Of a stretch of DNA of 64,000 nt, positions 6,941 to 15,205 are shown piece by piece. This DNA comes from Salinibacterium sp. NG253 (GTDB lineage Bacteria > Actinomycetota > Actinomycetes > Actinomycetales > Microbacteriaceae): the NCBI RefSeq assembly GCF_015864945.1, contig NZ_JADYWF010000001.1:806378-870377 (forward strand), given 5' to 3'. Below the pieces are notes generated by a model, which had not been told where the DNA came from, searched no databases, and saw only the letters and a program-made list of their open reading frames with translations. The position numbers and the translations under genes are program-made. Position 1 is the first letter of the stretch. Each line of letters starts with the position of its first letter.

Positions 6941-7913
6941 CTGAGTCTTCTTTCGACCGTGGGTGCAGTTTTCGTTGTTTAGCGCGCCACTGAGGGCTAA
7001 ATAGTGCAGCGGGAGAGCTAGCCGTCAAGAGAAAAGATTCCTTTATATCTCCAGGAACCGAGCCAACAAGCCTGCGATGACGGTTATGAGCGACCGCGGC
7101 TAACGTCGCCGCTGCGAGGGCTGCCCACAAATATTCTGGAGCATCACCATTGTCGACACGCGGGTCGAGGCCGGATGACAATAAGAAGCAGATGAATGCA
7201 GCGACGGCTGCATGCCCCCCAATCCAGATCGGACTGGTGTAGACGCGAACTTGAACTTTGCGGCGCGCTTGAGCGTTGGGCAGCCACCATCGCGACGGAT
7301 GCCAGCACACGGCCATCACTACGGCGATGGCAATGATCCACCCAAACGCGACCCAAACGGGCAGGACAGCATCCGGGAGGGTCGATACAACGCACGTCAG
7401 TCGATCGAGGCACTCAGCGATTCGGGTCTGCGGCCACGTTGTCCAGGCGGCAATCACAGCCCCCACCGGCACGAGCATAAGAATGAAGAGGGAACCCAGC
7501 GAGGAGGCCATAAGTGCCCATCCCGCAACGTGCCCTACACGCTGTCCTTTCTTGGTGTGTTGCTTAGCTAGGCTCTTCTGCACTCTTGCTGCTGATTCTT
7601 TGGGTTTCGGTATCCGCGAATTTACGATGAAAGCTACGACTACGGCGATAGCCCAAAGACCGCCAACCCACAACAGGACACCGGCGGAGAAACTCACACC
7701 CACCAGGCAAATCCCATCGCCTGCACAGTTAGCAAAATCTTCGGCTGGCCATGCCGAAGAATGCCGAATCACACTCCACAAGCCAGCGATCAGCCTCGCA
7801 CCGATCGCTATCCAAGCGATTATGAGGACCACCCAAATCGCTCGGAGCGCGCCAATGCCTAACGGAAGATCGCTGCTCTTCGCAGTGTTTGACATTCCCT
7901 TGGCGCTCGTCAT
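6930..7913 (-). CDS. Six-TM array membrane protein 4 (double Cx5C loop family)
   Basis: A 327-residue protein whose ATG overlaps the preceding small gene as ATGA. Family features: TM1 (AIWVVLIIAWIAIGARLIAG), an outer loop SAWPAEDFANCAGDGIC, TM2 (LLWVGGLWAIAVVVAFIV), TM3, an outer loop TWPQTRIAECLDRLTC, LPVWVAFGW into TM4 with CWHPSRWW, YTSPIWIGGHAAVAAF into TM5, and APEYLWAALAAATLAAVA as TM6. The C-terminal tail (KESFLLTASSPAALFSPQW to DSDDE) is shared with array protein 1 only. Arrays 1 and 4 thus form one subfamily; 2, 3, 5 and the pseudogene form the other. Confidence 0.86.
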   Translation of the reverse strand: MTSAKGMSNTAKSSDLPLGIGALRAIWVVLIIAWIAIGARLIAGLWSVIRHSSAWPAEDFANCAGDGICLVGVSFSAGVLLWVGGLWAIAVVVAFIVNSRIPKPKESAARVQKSLAKQHTKKGQRVGHVAGWALMASSLGSLFILMLVPVGAVIAAWTTWPQTRIAECLDRLTCVVSTLPDAVLPVWVAFGWIIAIAVVMAVCWHPSRWWLPNAQARRKVQVRVYTSPIWIGGHAAVAAFICFLLSSGLDPRVDNGDAPEYLWAALAAATLAAVAHNRHRRLVGSVPGDIKESFLLTASSPAALFSPQWRAKQRKLHPRSKEDSDDE

Positions 7914-8191
7914 CGCGAGGTCGCGGCGCTGTTCTGCAATTCGTCAAAGCCCTTCAACAAGAGGTCCAACAGTTCTGCGTAGGTAAACCCGGCCGAAACA
8001 ACGCCCAACGTTCGCAGTCCACCTATTACGTCAGCGGCGATCGCGCTCGAGAGCAGCTGAATACTAGCCACCAACTGAATCGGAGCCTCTCTGGTGTCGT
8101 TGCCACCGAGACGCCTCAACCGCTCCCGCCGCGAGACGTCCTTTGCTCTGCTCGCCCCGGCTACCGCGACAGAGGCCTCCTCAGCCTTCAC
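7910..8191 (-). CDS. Small helical hypothetical protein between array genes 5 and 4
   Basis: A 93-residue protein from GTG 8191, which overlaps the stop of array gene 5 as GTGA; its own stop overlaps the ATG of array gene 4 as ATGA. The N-terminus is charged (VKAEEASVAVAGASRAKDVSRR). A predicted helical region follows (IQLVASIQLLSSAIAADVIGGL, then TYAELLDLLLKGFDELQNSAA). The size and helicity resemble WXG100-like small partners, but I see no diagnostic motif. The double 4-bp overlap argues that it is a real gene. Function unknown. Confidence 0.6.
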   Translation of the reverse strand: MKAEEASVAVAGASRAKDVSRRERLRRLGGNDTREAPIQLVASIQLLSSAIAADVIGGLRTLGVVSAGFTYAELLDLLLKGFDELQNSAATSR

Positions 8192-9051
8192 CTCAGGATC
8201 CACTCACTGGGACCATGAACTCGATGAATGCGCTTACTCAGCGTGGCGACAGCAAAAAGTGTGAAAGCGGCGAGAATCACCCAGATATATTCGAGGGCCA
8301 AAATTGGCTGCCCTCGATCGAAAACTCCGAGTAGGCAGATCCAGGAGACCACTGCCACGGTGTTCGCGTGTCTGGCGATCCAAAACGGAGAAGTATAGAA
8401 CTGTCCCCGAGCGCGAGACTCACCGGCAGAACTAGGTGCCCACCAACGGACTGGTTTCCAACAAATCACCGTCGCTGCGATCACGATAGCGAGCCAGCCG
8501 AAGGCGAACCAGACAGGCAATGCGTTGTGCGGGAGGATCGACACTACACATGCAGCAGCTTCCTCGCACCGCTCGATTTCGCGCTCTGGCCACGTCGCCC
8601 TCGCGATAATCCTGCCGGTTGCAGATCCGGCCAGTAATACAACTGTAAAACCGACAGCGGAAAAAACGAGCATGCGCCCGGCTCTCAGCGCAATGCGTTG
8701 CCCCCTCGCAGTTCTCGCCTCCGCACTGACCCGCTCGACAGTCCTCATCTCGTCCTTCGGAGGAGGAAAAACGACGTTCAAGAGCAGCACAGCTGCGATG
8801 GCCAGCCCCCACAACCCCCCGATCAATACCAGTGCTCCATCAGTCAGCACCAGAGACGCAGTACACCCGAGGTCACCCTCACAACCAGCAATACCCGTGA
8901 CCGGCCAATACCCTTCCCTCACTAAGGACTGCGCAAGGGCCGCTGTTGCAAACGGCAGCGCGATCGCCCCTGCGACGCCAAGCAAGATGAATCCCAGATG
9001 CTCACGCAGGAGGCGTCTGAGCGTATTTAGCTGAGGGCGTTTGACTCTCAC
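8188..9051 (-). CDS. Six-TM array membrane protein 5, adjacent to effector; candidate immunity protein
   Basis: A 287-residue protein from GTG 9051, which overlaps the stop of the effector gene as GTGA. It has a basic N-terminus, TM1 (LGFILLGVAGAIALPFATA), an outer loop GYWPVTGIAGCEGDLGC, TM2 (ALVLIGGLWGLAIAAVLLL), TM3, an outer loop TWPEREIERCEEAAAC, LPVWFAFGW into TM4 with CWKPVRWW, YTSPFWIARHA into TM5, ALEYIWVILAAFTLFAVA as TM6 and the end GPSEWILR. Being the first gene after a toxin-like effector with hydrophobic segments, it is the best candidate for that effector's immunity protein; this is inference from position, as no family function is known. Confidence 0.86.
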   Translation of the reverse strand: MRVKRPQLNTLRRLLREHLGFILLGVAGAIALPFATAALAQSLVREGYWPVTGIAGCEGDLGCTASLVLTDGALVLIGGLWGLAIAAVLLLNVVFPPPKDEMRTVERVSAEARTARGQRIALRAGRMLVFSAVGFTVVLLAGSATGRIIARATWPEREIERCEEAAACVVSILPHNALPVWFAFGWLAIVIAATVICWKPVRWWAPSSAGESRARGQFYTSPFWIARHANTVAVVSWICLLGVFDRGQPILALEYIWVILAAFTLFAVATLSKRIHRVHGPSEWILR

Positions 9052-10295
9052 CAGTCGCCGCCAAGGCGCCAATTCGAAGTTGGCGCATCGGTGGCGAGGA
9101 GACCAGCTACACCAAACAAAGAGACAGAGGCATCCGCGTAGTTTCTAATTTGCGCGGCGGCCGCATAAGCCTGTATGCCGTACCTTGCTGCGGTGGCAGT
9201 ATTGCCGGAGAGCATAAGTACGTTCGCGATTGCCTCTTGCTGGGCCTGCACCCGATACAGTCCTAGATCGGCGATCTTTTGCGCTACGGGGTTAATACCG
9301 CTTAGCGCTGCCCTTCTCGCCACCTCAACATGCTGCAGAGGTGCGCTGTCGAGCAGCCCCCGCACCCCCTTGCTCACGTTGCTCATTTTGAAAGCAAGCG
9401 CGACTTTGGAACTTTGAAGCTTAAGCACTCGCGCCCCAACGACCCCGAGCCCAGTGAAAGTGAGCGCCGCAAGCGCAATGCTAATTATCGCCTCGGCGGG
9501 ACTCATCGTGCCAGCGAGACCTTGCACCGCTGCATTAGCCAATTGAATAAGAGTCGCCACTAGCAACACCGAAGCGACGATGGCGTTCAGGCCTGGAATG
9601 AGAAGTGACACCACTAACGCAACGGCCGCAATTATCCCGATGATTTCAACGACAAAATCGATTGTGTCCTTATTCTCTTCAATGAACTGAACGGTGTTGT
9701 CCCAAAACGAGTCGTTCAGGCCGCTGCTCTCCTCAACGTCGTGGATGGAGGATGATGCAGTAGCGGCAGCAGAATCTCGGTGCTCGATTGCGCTTTGAAG
9801 TCTCGCGATCGCGTTCTCGAGCGCACCATCGTGCGATTGAAGCTCCGCATACACTTCGGCACGGCGCTCTTCGTAGTACGACTCCAGCTCCGGAGACAAA
9901 TCGGGCTCACGAAGCCGAGCTTCATAGAATTCAGCGTCCTCCACGGATGCGTTTGTCGCCGATCGCGCGACTATGGCAGCATCCAGAGCATCGACCGACC
10001 AGGTTTGGGCCTCGCTCAGCGGTACCGCATAAATGCTCAGCGCCGCCGCGACTCCCTCGTACCGCGTCTGAGCCTTATCGAGCCGCGCCGCAACCTCCTC
10101 GGCCTGCTCCATGATGGCAGCGACCGCCTCGCTAACGCACTCGTCGGCTCCCGCAATGCCGCGAAGGTTGGTTGCCGCATCCTCTAAAGTGGCAGCGATC
10201 GTCGCGTAATCCGAGGCCGCCGAACTCACCACCGTTGGATCGCCCGGAACCGGGTCGTGATCGAAACCGACAGGTGCCCAATCAGACGGCCGCAT
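9048..10295 (-). CDS. T7SS effector with signal-like N-terminus and hydrophobic C-terminal half
   Basis: A 415-residue protein; ATG 10295 overlaps the partner gene stop as TGATG (GTG 10298 is also possible). The N-terminus has VPGDPTVVSSAASDYATIA and AARLDKAQTRYEGVAAALS, then YAVPLSEAQ, and aligns with the effector at 1-1289. Residues 100-195 are long charged helices. Around 214-258 and 268-292 there are strongly hydrophobic stretches (FVVEIIGIIAAVALVVSLL; IISIALAALTFTGLGVVG), then a helical C-terminus ending SNWRLGGDW. There is no enzymatic motif. The layout resembles membrane-acting LXG-type toxins, so a pore-forming or depolarising activity is plausible but unproven. The gene directly downstream encodes a six-TM protein. 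Confidence 0.8.
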   Translation of the reverse strand: MRPSDWAPVGFDHDPVPGDPTVVSSAASDYATIAATLEDAATNLRGIAGADECVSEAVAAIMEQAEEVAARLDKAQTRYEGVAAALSIYAVPLSEAQTWSVDALDAAIVARSATNASVEDAEFYEARLREPDLSPELESYYEERRAEVYAELQSHDGALENAIARLQSAIEHRDSAAATASSSIHDVEESSGLNDSFWDNTVQFIEENKDTIDFVVEIIGIIAAVALVVSLLIPGLNAIVASVLLVATLIQLANAAVQGLAGTMSPAEAIISIALAALTFTGLGVVGARVLKLQSSKVALAFKMSNVSKGVRGLLDSAPLQHVEVARRAALSGINPVAQKIADLGLYRVQAQQEAIANVLMLSGNTATAARYGIQAYAAAAQIRNYADASVSLFGVAGLLATDAPTSNWRLGGDW

Positions 10296-10636
10296 CACAC
10301 CATCCCCCGGTTCACCCGAGCCGCACCGCTACTCGCGGAACTAGGTTGCGGATCAGTAAGGGCCTTGCCCAATTCACAGTCAGCCGACTCAAAGCCATCT
10401 GCTACCTCAGTCATGTTGTCCCGAATCGTGTCGAGCTGCTCGACTAGCTCACTGCGGCGGAAGTCCCAGTTGTTCACAAAGCCACGCACCTTATTGGCAA
10501 GACCGGCGTGCCCGACCGCCGCAGCAACGTCATCGATGTCTTGACTTGATCGTGTGAAAGTCGCGCTGACGCGCTCAATCTGAATCGCCGTCGCCCGAAG
10601 CAGATCGGTGTCGACAATGAGCTGGTCGGCTGCCAT
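10295..10636 (-). CDS. Small helical T7SS partner (EspC/Lap-like) of the hydrophobic effector
   Basis: A 113-residue protein starting MAADQLIVDTDLLRATAIQIE, with AGGGACC upstream of ATG. The first helix pattern (VDTDLLRATA...) is like the EspC family of T7SS substrates. The centre has NNWDFRRSELVEQL, matching SQWNLRRAELITEL of the partner at 1289-1675, and a second helix follows. The last bases overlap the effector start as TGATG, exactly as in the other cassette. It probably binds the effector N-terminus and guides it to the EssC ATPase (inference from family behaviour). Confidence 0.78.
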   Translation of the reverse strand: MAADQLIVDTDLLRATAIQIERVSATFTRSSQDIDDVAAAVGHAGLANKVRGFVNNWDFRRSELVEQLDTIRDNMTEVADGFESADCELGKALTDPQPSSASSGAARVNRGMV

Positions 10637-10720
10637 GATGAGGTCCCTTCATAAGCGCTAACTGTGACAATACTTGAGGCAATCCCACTAAAGCGATGGG
10701 GAGCGCTGCCCATCGCGCTC

Positions 10721-13700
10721 TCACAGCAGCGGAAGCTGCACACGAGATACCTTGCCGCGCGCAATGAACATTCCCCGGCCAGCAGGGAACTCACTGCGAC
10801 TGCCGCGCGGAAGCGGTGTCTTGAGCAGAATGTCGCCCTCAATCGAGTCGGGCTGCAACAGCAGTCCCCGTCTCGCGTTTTTGATTTCGGCGAACAGCGG
10901 CCATGAGGCGTTCCACGACGTTGTCTCGGCCTCGGCGACGAGCAAATGCTCGCTGCGCTTCACCGCCTTGACCAATTCGACGATCGCGGCATCAGCGGGA
11001 GTCTGCAAGAAGTCAGAAATGTTCTCGATGAAGACAGAGATCGTGCCCTCGGTTTCCGGATCGCTCACTGCGGCAGAAAGATCCTTCGCCAGCGCCGCGA
11101 CCTGTTCCACCGTTGTCGCCGCGCTCGTCCATTCGAGCGCCCCGGCCAAGCCCGAGCGAGCGTTACCGAGATAGTAACGGCGGGCAGTCGTGTCATAACG
11201 AGCGACCGAGCAGGCGAGCCACTGGAGCGCATTGCTTCGCCCACTCGCGGGTGGACCAGAGATCAGAAGCGTTCCTGCCGGCTCTAAACCGACTGCTTCC
11301 AAGGCCTCATCGCTGACGCCGAGTGTAACCTTGGTGTCGACACGATCCGGAAGTGACGATGCGGAGTATTCCTTCGGCAACGCTCGGATTGGGTCGACCG
11401 GAGTCACTCCCGCGCGCAGCATCGACTGCGCCAACTTCTCCGCGGCTGCAGATTGTTCTGTCATCGAAACCGACCCGCCAAGAACAGCGACTTGCGTCTC
11501 TCGCCCGTCGACAATCGCGCGGCCGGGCGGCGACGAGGCGCTCAAGATGTCGCTCGGCGCGTCAAGCATGCTGTAGCCCGTGTCATCCGCTAATCGCAGA
11601 ATAACGCGACGCTGGATGCTCGCCCCCACCGATGAGGGAACAGCGCCCGGACGATCAGCAGTGAACGCCACGTGGATGCCCAACTGGCGGCCATCGCTCA
11701 GAATGTCCTTGAACACGTCGTACCAGACCGACCGGCCACTAGCCACTTCCCAGTCCTCACGAAACGACGGGAAGCCGTCGATCAGTAATAGCACGCGCCG
11801 CTCTGCCGGCGAGTTGGCCAAAGTGCGGTAGTCGGTGATGCTCGATGCGTTCGCCGCCGCATACCGAGGGGCACGCGATTCCAGCTGCGCCTTCAAGTAG
11901 CGGAATAATCGGATAACCCGCTCTGAATCATCCCCGTTAATAATGGAACCAACATGCGGCAACGACTCCAGCATCCGCAAACTGCCGGTACTGAAATCGA
12001 GACCGTAGACCTCGACGGGTCCACCTCGTGGGGTGATCGCCGCGGCGTTCGCTAACGTGCGCAACGCAGTGCTCTTGCCCGACCCACCAGTTCCATAAAT
12101 GGCAATATGGCCGTCTACGTCTGGCAAGAAATACACCGGCAATTGTTGCTGTTTAGTGGGTAGATCAGCAACGCCGATCAGCAATTCGCGGTCGGTCCGT
12201 TGACGAAGCAGCGACAAATCGTAGACGGATGCGATCTCATCAAGCCAGGGGCGTCGCGGCGCCGGAATATTTGCCGAGGATGCGGCAGCAACAATCGATG
12301 ACACCAGTCGTTGTTGATCGGTGGGGCCCAAATCGCGTGACTCCTCAACGGCCGCAACTCGCGGTTCTTCCCACGGTGCGTCACCGCCGAATCGCAGTTC
12401 AGCGACATCGACACTCGGACGTTCTGGTTCACGCGAGGTCCAACCGCCGGCATACCCGGATTGGAATTGCTGCAAGCGGCCTGGGCCTGTCTTGGCAATG
12501 CCTCGACCAGGAATGGACGGGTCAAAGTGTGCGGCAGATTTTGTGCCGATGACATCACTGCTGTCCGACTCGTCCGCCATACGCAACGCCACTCGAAGGT
12601 TGGTGTTAGCGCGCAGATTGTCTTTGATAACACCTGCCGGACGTTGCGTTGCCATGATGAGGTGGATCCCCAGCGAGCGCCCCCGCTGAGCGATGTCGAC
12701 TACACCGTCCACAAACTCAGGCACCTCACCCACGAGAGCAGCGAACTCGTCGATCACCAGCACGAGAGCTGGCGGGCTCTCCGGGTCGCCACGTTTCTCC
12801 AGCTCCAGAAGGTCTTTCGCTTTCTTGCGGACAAGCAGGTGCTCTCTGAAATGAAGCTCTGCTCTCAAACTTGTCAACGCGCGACGGACGAGATGAGGGC
12901 TCAAGTCGGTGACCAAACCAACACAGTGCGGCAAGCTCACGCAGTCGGCGAACGCGGCACCACCCTTGTAGTCGATAAAGAGGAAAGATACTCGATCGGG
13001 GCTGTACTCGGCAGCCATTCCCAAAACCCACGCCTGCAAAAACTCGCTCTTGCCGGAACCCGTTGTTCCGCCCACTAGAGCGTGTGGGCCCTGCGTACGC
13101 AAATCGAGATGCATCGAATCGATCCCCGCGCTTCCCACGGTGGCCCGCAACTTGCCCGGTCGACGCTTGCTCGGGCTAACGCCAGGAGTTCGATCGTGAA
13201 TCGACTCGTTCTGGCGCCACCTGTCGACAACCGCATCACTGGCCTCAACCAGCTCATGACCTAGTACCGTCACCAGCGAAATCGATCGCGGCAGATCACT
13301 ATCGTCGACGACAACCGCTCCAGCATCAACGACTGGTGCCATTCTGCGAGCAAACTCCAACGCGGCATCCGCGCCTACGAGCTCTACTTCAACATCGGTA
13401 ATCACCTCGCCCAAGCGCACGAGACCAGCGGTTGCATAGGGCGCATCCGCGAGAACATGCAGATAGGTGCGGCAGACCGCGGGAAGCTCGTTGACGGTTG
13501 TTGCCATCCACACGGGGAACACACCGGCATCAGCGCCTCGTTCTGCCAACTGAACAATTCTGGCCCGATCTACCGCTACGTCGTTGGAGATGAGCACCAC
13601 AATTGCGGGAACCGGAGACTTGGTGCCCTCCTCCGACGCATTTTCGCCGACCTCAGCACCCCGTTCCAATGCGGCTCGACGCTGCTCCATCGCCCCACGA

Positions 13701-15205
13701 CGACGTGCCTTGGCATCCTTGAGCCGCTGATCCACCACTTCTTCGAGCGCCGACAGCAACACCACAGAACTAGACGAACTGTCAGCGAGATGGCTTCCTT
13801 CGAACGGACTCTGTGGAGACGAGGTGTGAGGCATCCATTTCAACCAACCCAACTCCCGCGACCACTGCGGAGTCACCAACGCAGCAACAACCAGTTCAGC
13901 AGGAGAATGAAGTGCCGTCAGTTGTACAACCAGACCGTTCACGGCTCCCACGGTGTCAGCGAGCTCACCGGCTACGCCAAGCGCCCCCGAGTCAAACAAG
14001 TTGTCAACAATCGGTACGCCGGAAACGCGCTCATGATCTGAAATGACGACATCGAGGCGCTCCTGAAACTCGGGCAAGAGATCACCGCGCGAAGCGGAAT
14101 CAACAACGTTTCGGGACCGCATTGTTCCGACACCCAGTCGGATATTCAAGAACGACCAATGCTCGGCCCGGCGCGTCCACGTAAGAGGACCGCGACGCAT
14201 CGCCTGATCAAGCATCTCCGCTGTCGACGGAGACTCCGCAAGGCGTGCAGCTCGCTCGGTCACCTTCTCCGCTGCTAGTTGCTCCGACAGGGTCTCCAAA
14301 TGCATATCGAATTTAGCGATCGCCTTCTTCAAACTCCGCTTGTTCTTCGACTTGTTCATGAAGTAGTTACCGATCAACATCATCGGAGACATCAAGACGA
14401 AAAGAAGAGCAGCTGGGCGGTCAAAGATCAACCACATACTTACACCCAGCAGCACGGGCGCGACCATCGCCAACCACGGGAACGTCGCGTCGTCTTTCTC
14501 TGACGGCACCTCCGGGGCAGAGAAGGTACGGCCGGGGTAACGAGTCTCGACCCGGGGCGAACGGTTAAACATCACAGGACCCGGCCGCTGCACCAGGCCT
14601 TTCGACGCCACAGATTCTGCCACCGTGATCTGAAGTTCAGAATCCCCCACCATCACGACTTCAGATTCCGCGACGACGAGCCGGGGAACTAATCCGCCAT
14701 CGACTACGACGCCGTTTGCAGAGCCAAGATCGACCACCTCGACAACGTTTGACACTTCCAGACGAACGTGACGTTTGGAGACCAAAGGATCGTTGAGCAC
14801 GACGTCACAGGAAGAGTCGCGCCCCAACGTCGTGGAGCCCTCGCGCAGGGCAAACTCTTTGCCGACATCCGGACCACTCAGCACTCGAACTAGCGCGACC
14901 TGGGGGGAATCTCCCGCACCATTGGCCGAGAAATATACTCCGGCATCGGCGAGCTCTACCTTGGCGCCCGACCCGACCCACGCCTCACCGATCGCCGCAT
15001 CCGGTTGTAAGACCAACCACTCGTCGCGCCCCGGCAGCGCTGCACGAAGAGTGAGCGGGCGATCATCGGCTATCGCGCCCGCACGCACGGGATCGACCCG
15101 AGCGATTGTTGACGCAATGTCAGACACACTCGCGGCCGCATCCGTGGTGATCACGATGTCGTCGTCAGGCTGTGTCGCCCTGTTGAGAGTGAGTTTCAGT
15201 TTCAC
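10721..15205 (-). CDS. EssC/EccC-type FtsK-SpoIIIE motor ATPase of the T7SS
   Basis: A 1494-residue protein from GTG 15205, which overlaps the upstream stop as GTGA. Residues 1-90 (VKLKLTLNRATQPDDDIVI...) look like a ubiquitin-like fold, and an FHA domain follows at about 100-195 (LGRDSSCDVVLNDPLVSKRH, SANGV). Two TM segments lie near 240-285 (LAMVAPVLLGVSMWLIF; AALLFVLMSPMMLIG). Three ATPase domains follow: Walker A GGTTGSGKSE near 712 with Walker B LVLVIDEFAAL; GTGGSGKSTAL near 1037 with the weak Walker B VLLLIDGF; and a degenerate GPPASGRSNAL near 1313. The FHA-first layout is EssC-like (Firmicutes type) rather than mycobacterial EccC. It powers export of the WXG100 protein and effectors encoded downstream. 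Confidence 0.95.
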   Translation of the reverse strand: MKLKLTLNRATQPDDDIVITTDAAASVSDIASTIARVDPVRAGAIADDRPLTLRAALPGRDEWLVLQPDAAIGEAWVGSGAKVELADAGVYFSANGAGDSPQVALVRVLSGPDVGKEFALREGSTTLGRDSSCDVVLNDPLVSKRHVRLEVSNVVEVVDLGSANGVVVDGGLVPRLVVAESEVVMVGDSELQITVAESVASKGLVQRPGPVMFNRSPRVETRYPGRTFSAPEVPSEKDDATFPWLAMVAPVLLGVSMWLIFDRPAALLFVLMSPMMLIGNYFMNKSKNKRSLKKAIAKFDMHLETLSEQLAAEKVTERAARLAESPSTAEMLDQAMRRGPLTWTRRAEHWSFLNIRLGVGTMRSRNVVDSASRGDLLPEFQERLDVVISDHERVSGVPIVDNLFDSGALGVAGELADTVGAVNGLVVQLTALHSPAELVVAALVTPQWSRELGWLKWMPHTSSPQSPFEGSHLADSSSSSVVLLSALEEVVDQRLKDAKARRRGAMEQRRAALERGAEVGENASEEGTKSPVPAIVVLISNDVAVDRARIVQLAERGADAGVFPVWMATTVNELPAVCRTYLHVLADAPYATAGLVRLGEVITDVEVELVGADAALEFARRMAPVVDAGAVVVDDSDLPRSISLVTVLGHELVEASDAVVDRWRQNESIHDRTPGVSPSKRRPGKLRATVGSAGIDSMHLDLRTQGPHALVGGTTGSGKSEFLQAWVLGMAAEYSPDRVSFLFIDYKGGAAFADCVSLPHCVGLVTDLSPHLVRRALTSLRAELHFREHLLVRKKAKDLLELEKRGDPESPPALVLVIDEFAALVGEVPEFVDGVVDIAQRGRSLGIHLIMATQRPAGVIKDNLRANTNLRVALRMADESDSSDVIGTKSAAHFDPSIPGRGIAKTGPGRLQQFQSGYAGGWTSREPERPSVDVAELRFGGDAPWEEPRVAAVEESRDLGPTDQQRLVSSIVAAASSANIPAPRRPWLDEIASVYDLSLLRQRTDRELLIGVADLPTKQQQLPVYFLPDVDGHIAIYGTGGSGKSTALRTLANAAAITPRGGPVEVYGLDFSTGSLRMLESLPHVGSIINGDDSERVIRLFRYLKAQLESRAPRYAAANASSITDYRTLANSPAERRVLLLIDGFPSFREDWEVASGRSVWYDVFKDILSDGRQLGIHVAFTADRPGAVPSSVGASIQRRVILRLADDTGYSMLDAPSDILSASSPPGRAIVDGRETQVAVLGGSVSMTEQSAAAEKLAQSMLRAGVTPVDPIRALPKEYSASSLPDRVDTKVTLGVSDEALEAVGLEPAGTLLISGPPASGRSNALQWLACSVARYDTTARRYYLGNARSGLAGALEWTSAATTVEQVAALAKDLSAAVSDPETEGTISVFIENISDFLQTPADAAIVELVKAVKRSEHLLVAEAETTSWNASWPLFAEIKNARRGLLLQPDSIEGDILLKTPLPRGSRSEFPAGRGMFIARGKVSRVQLPLL

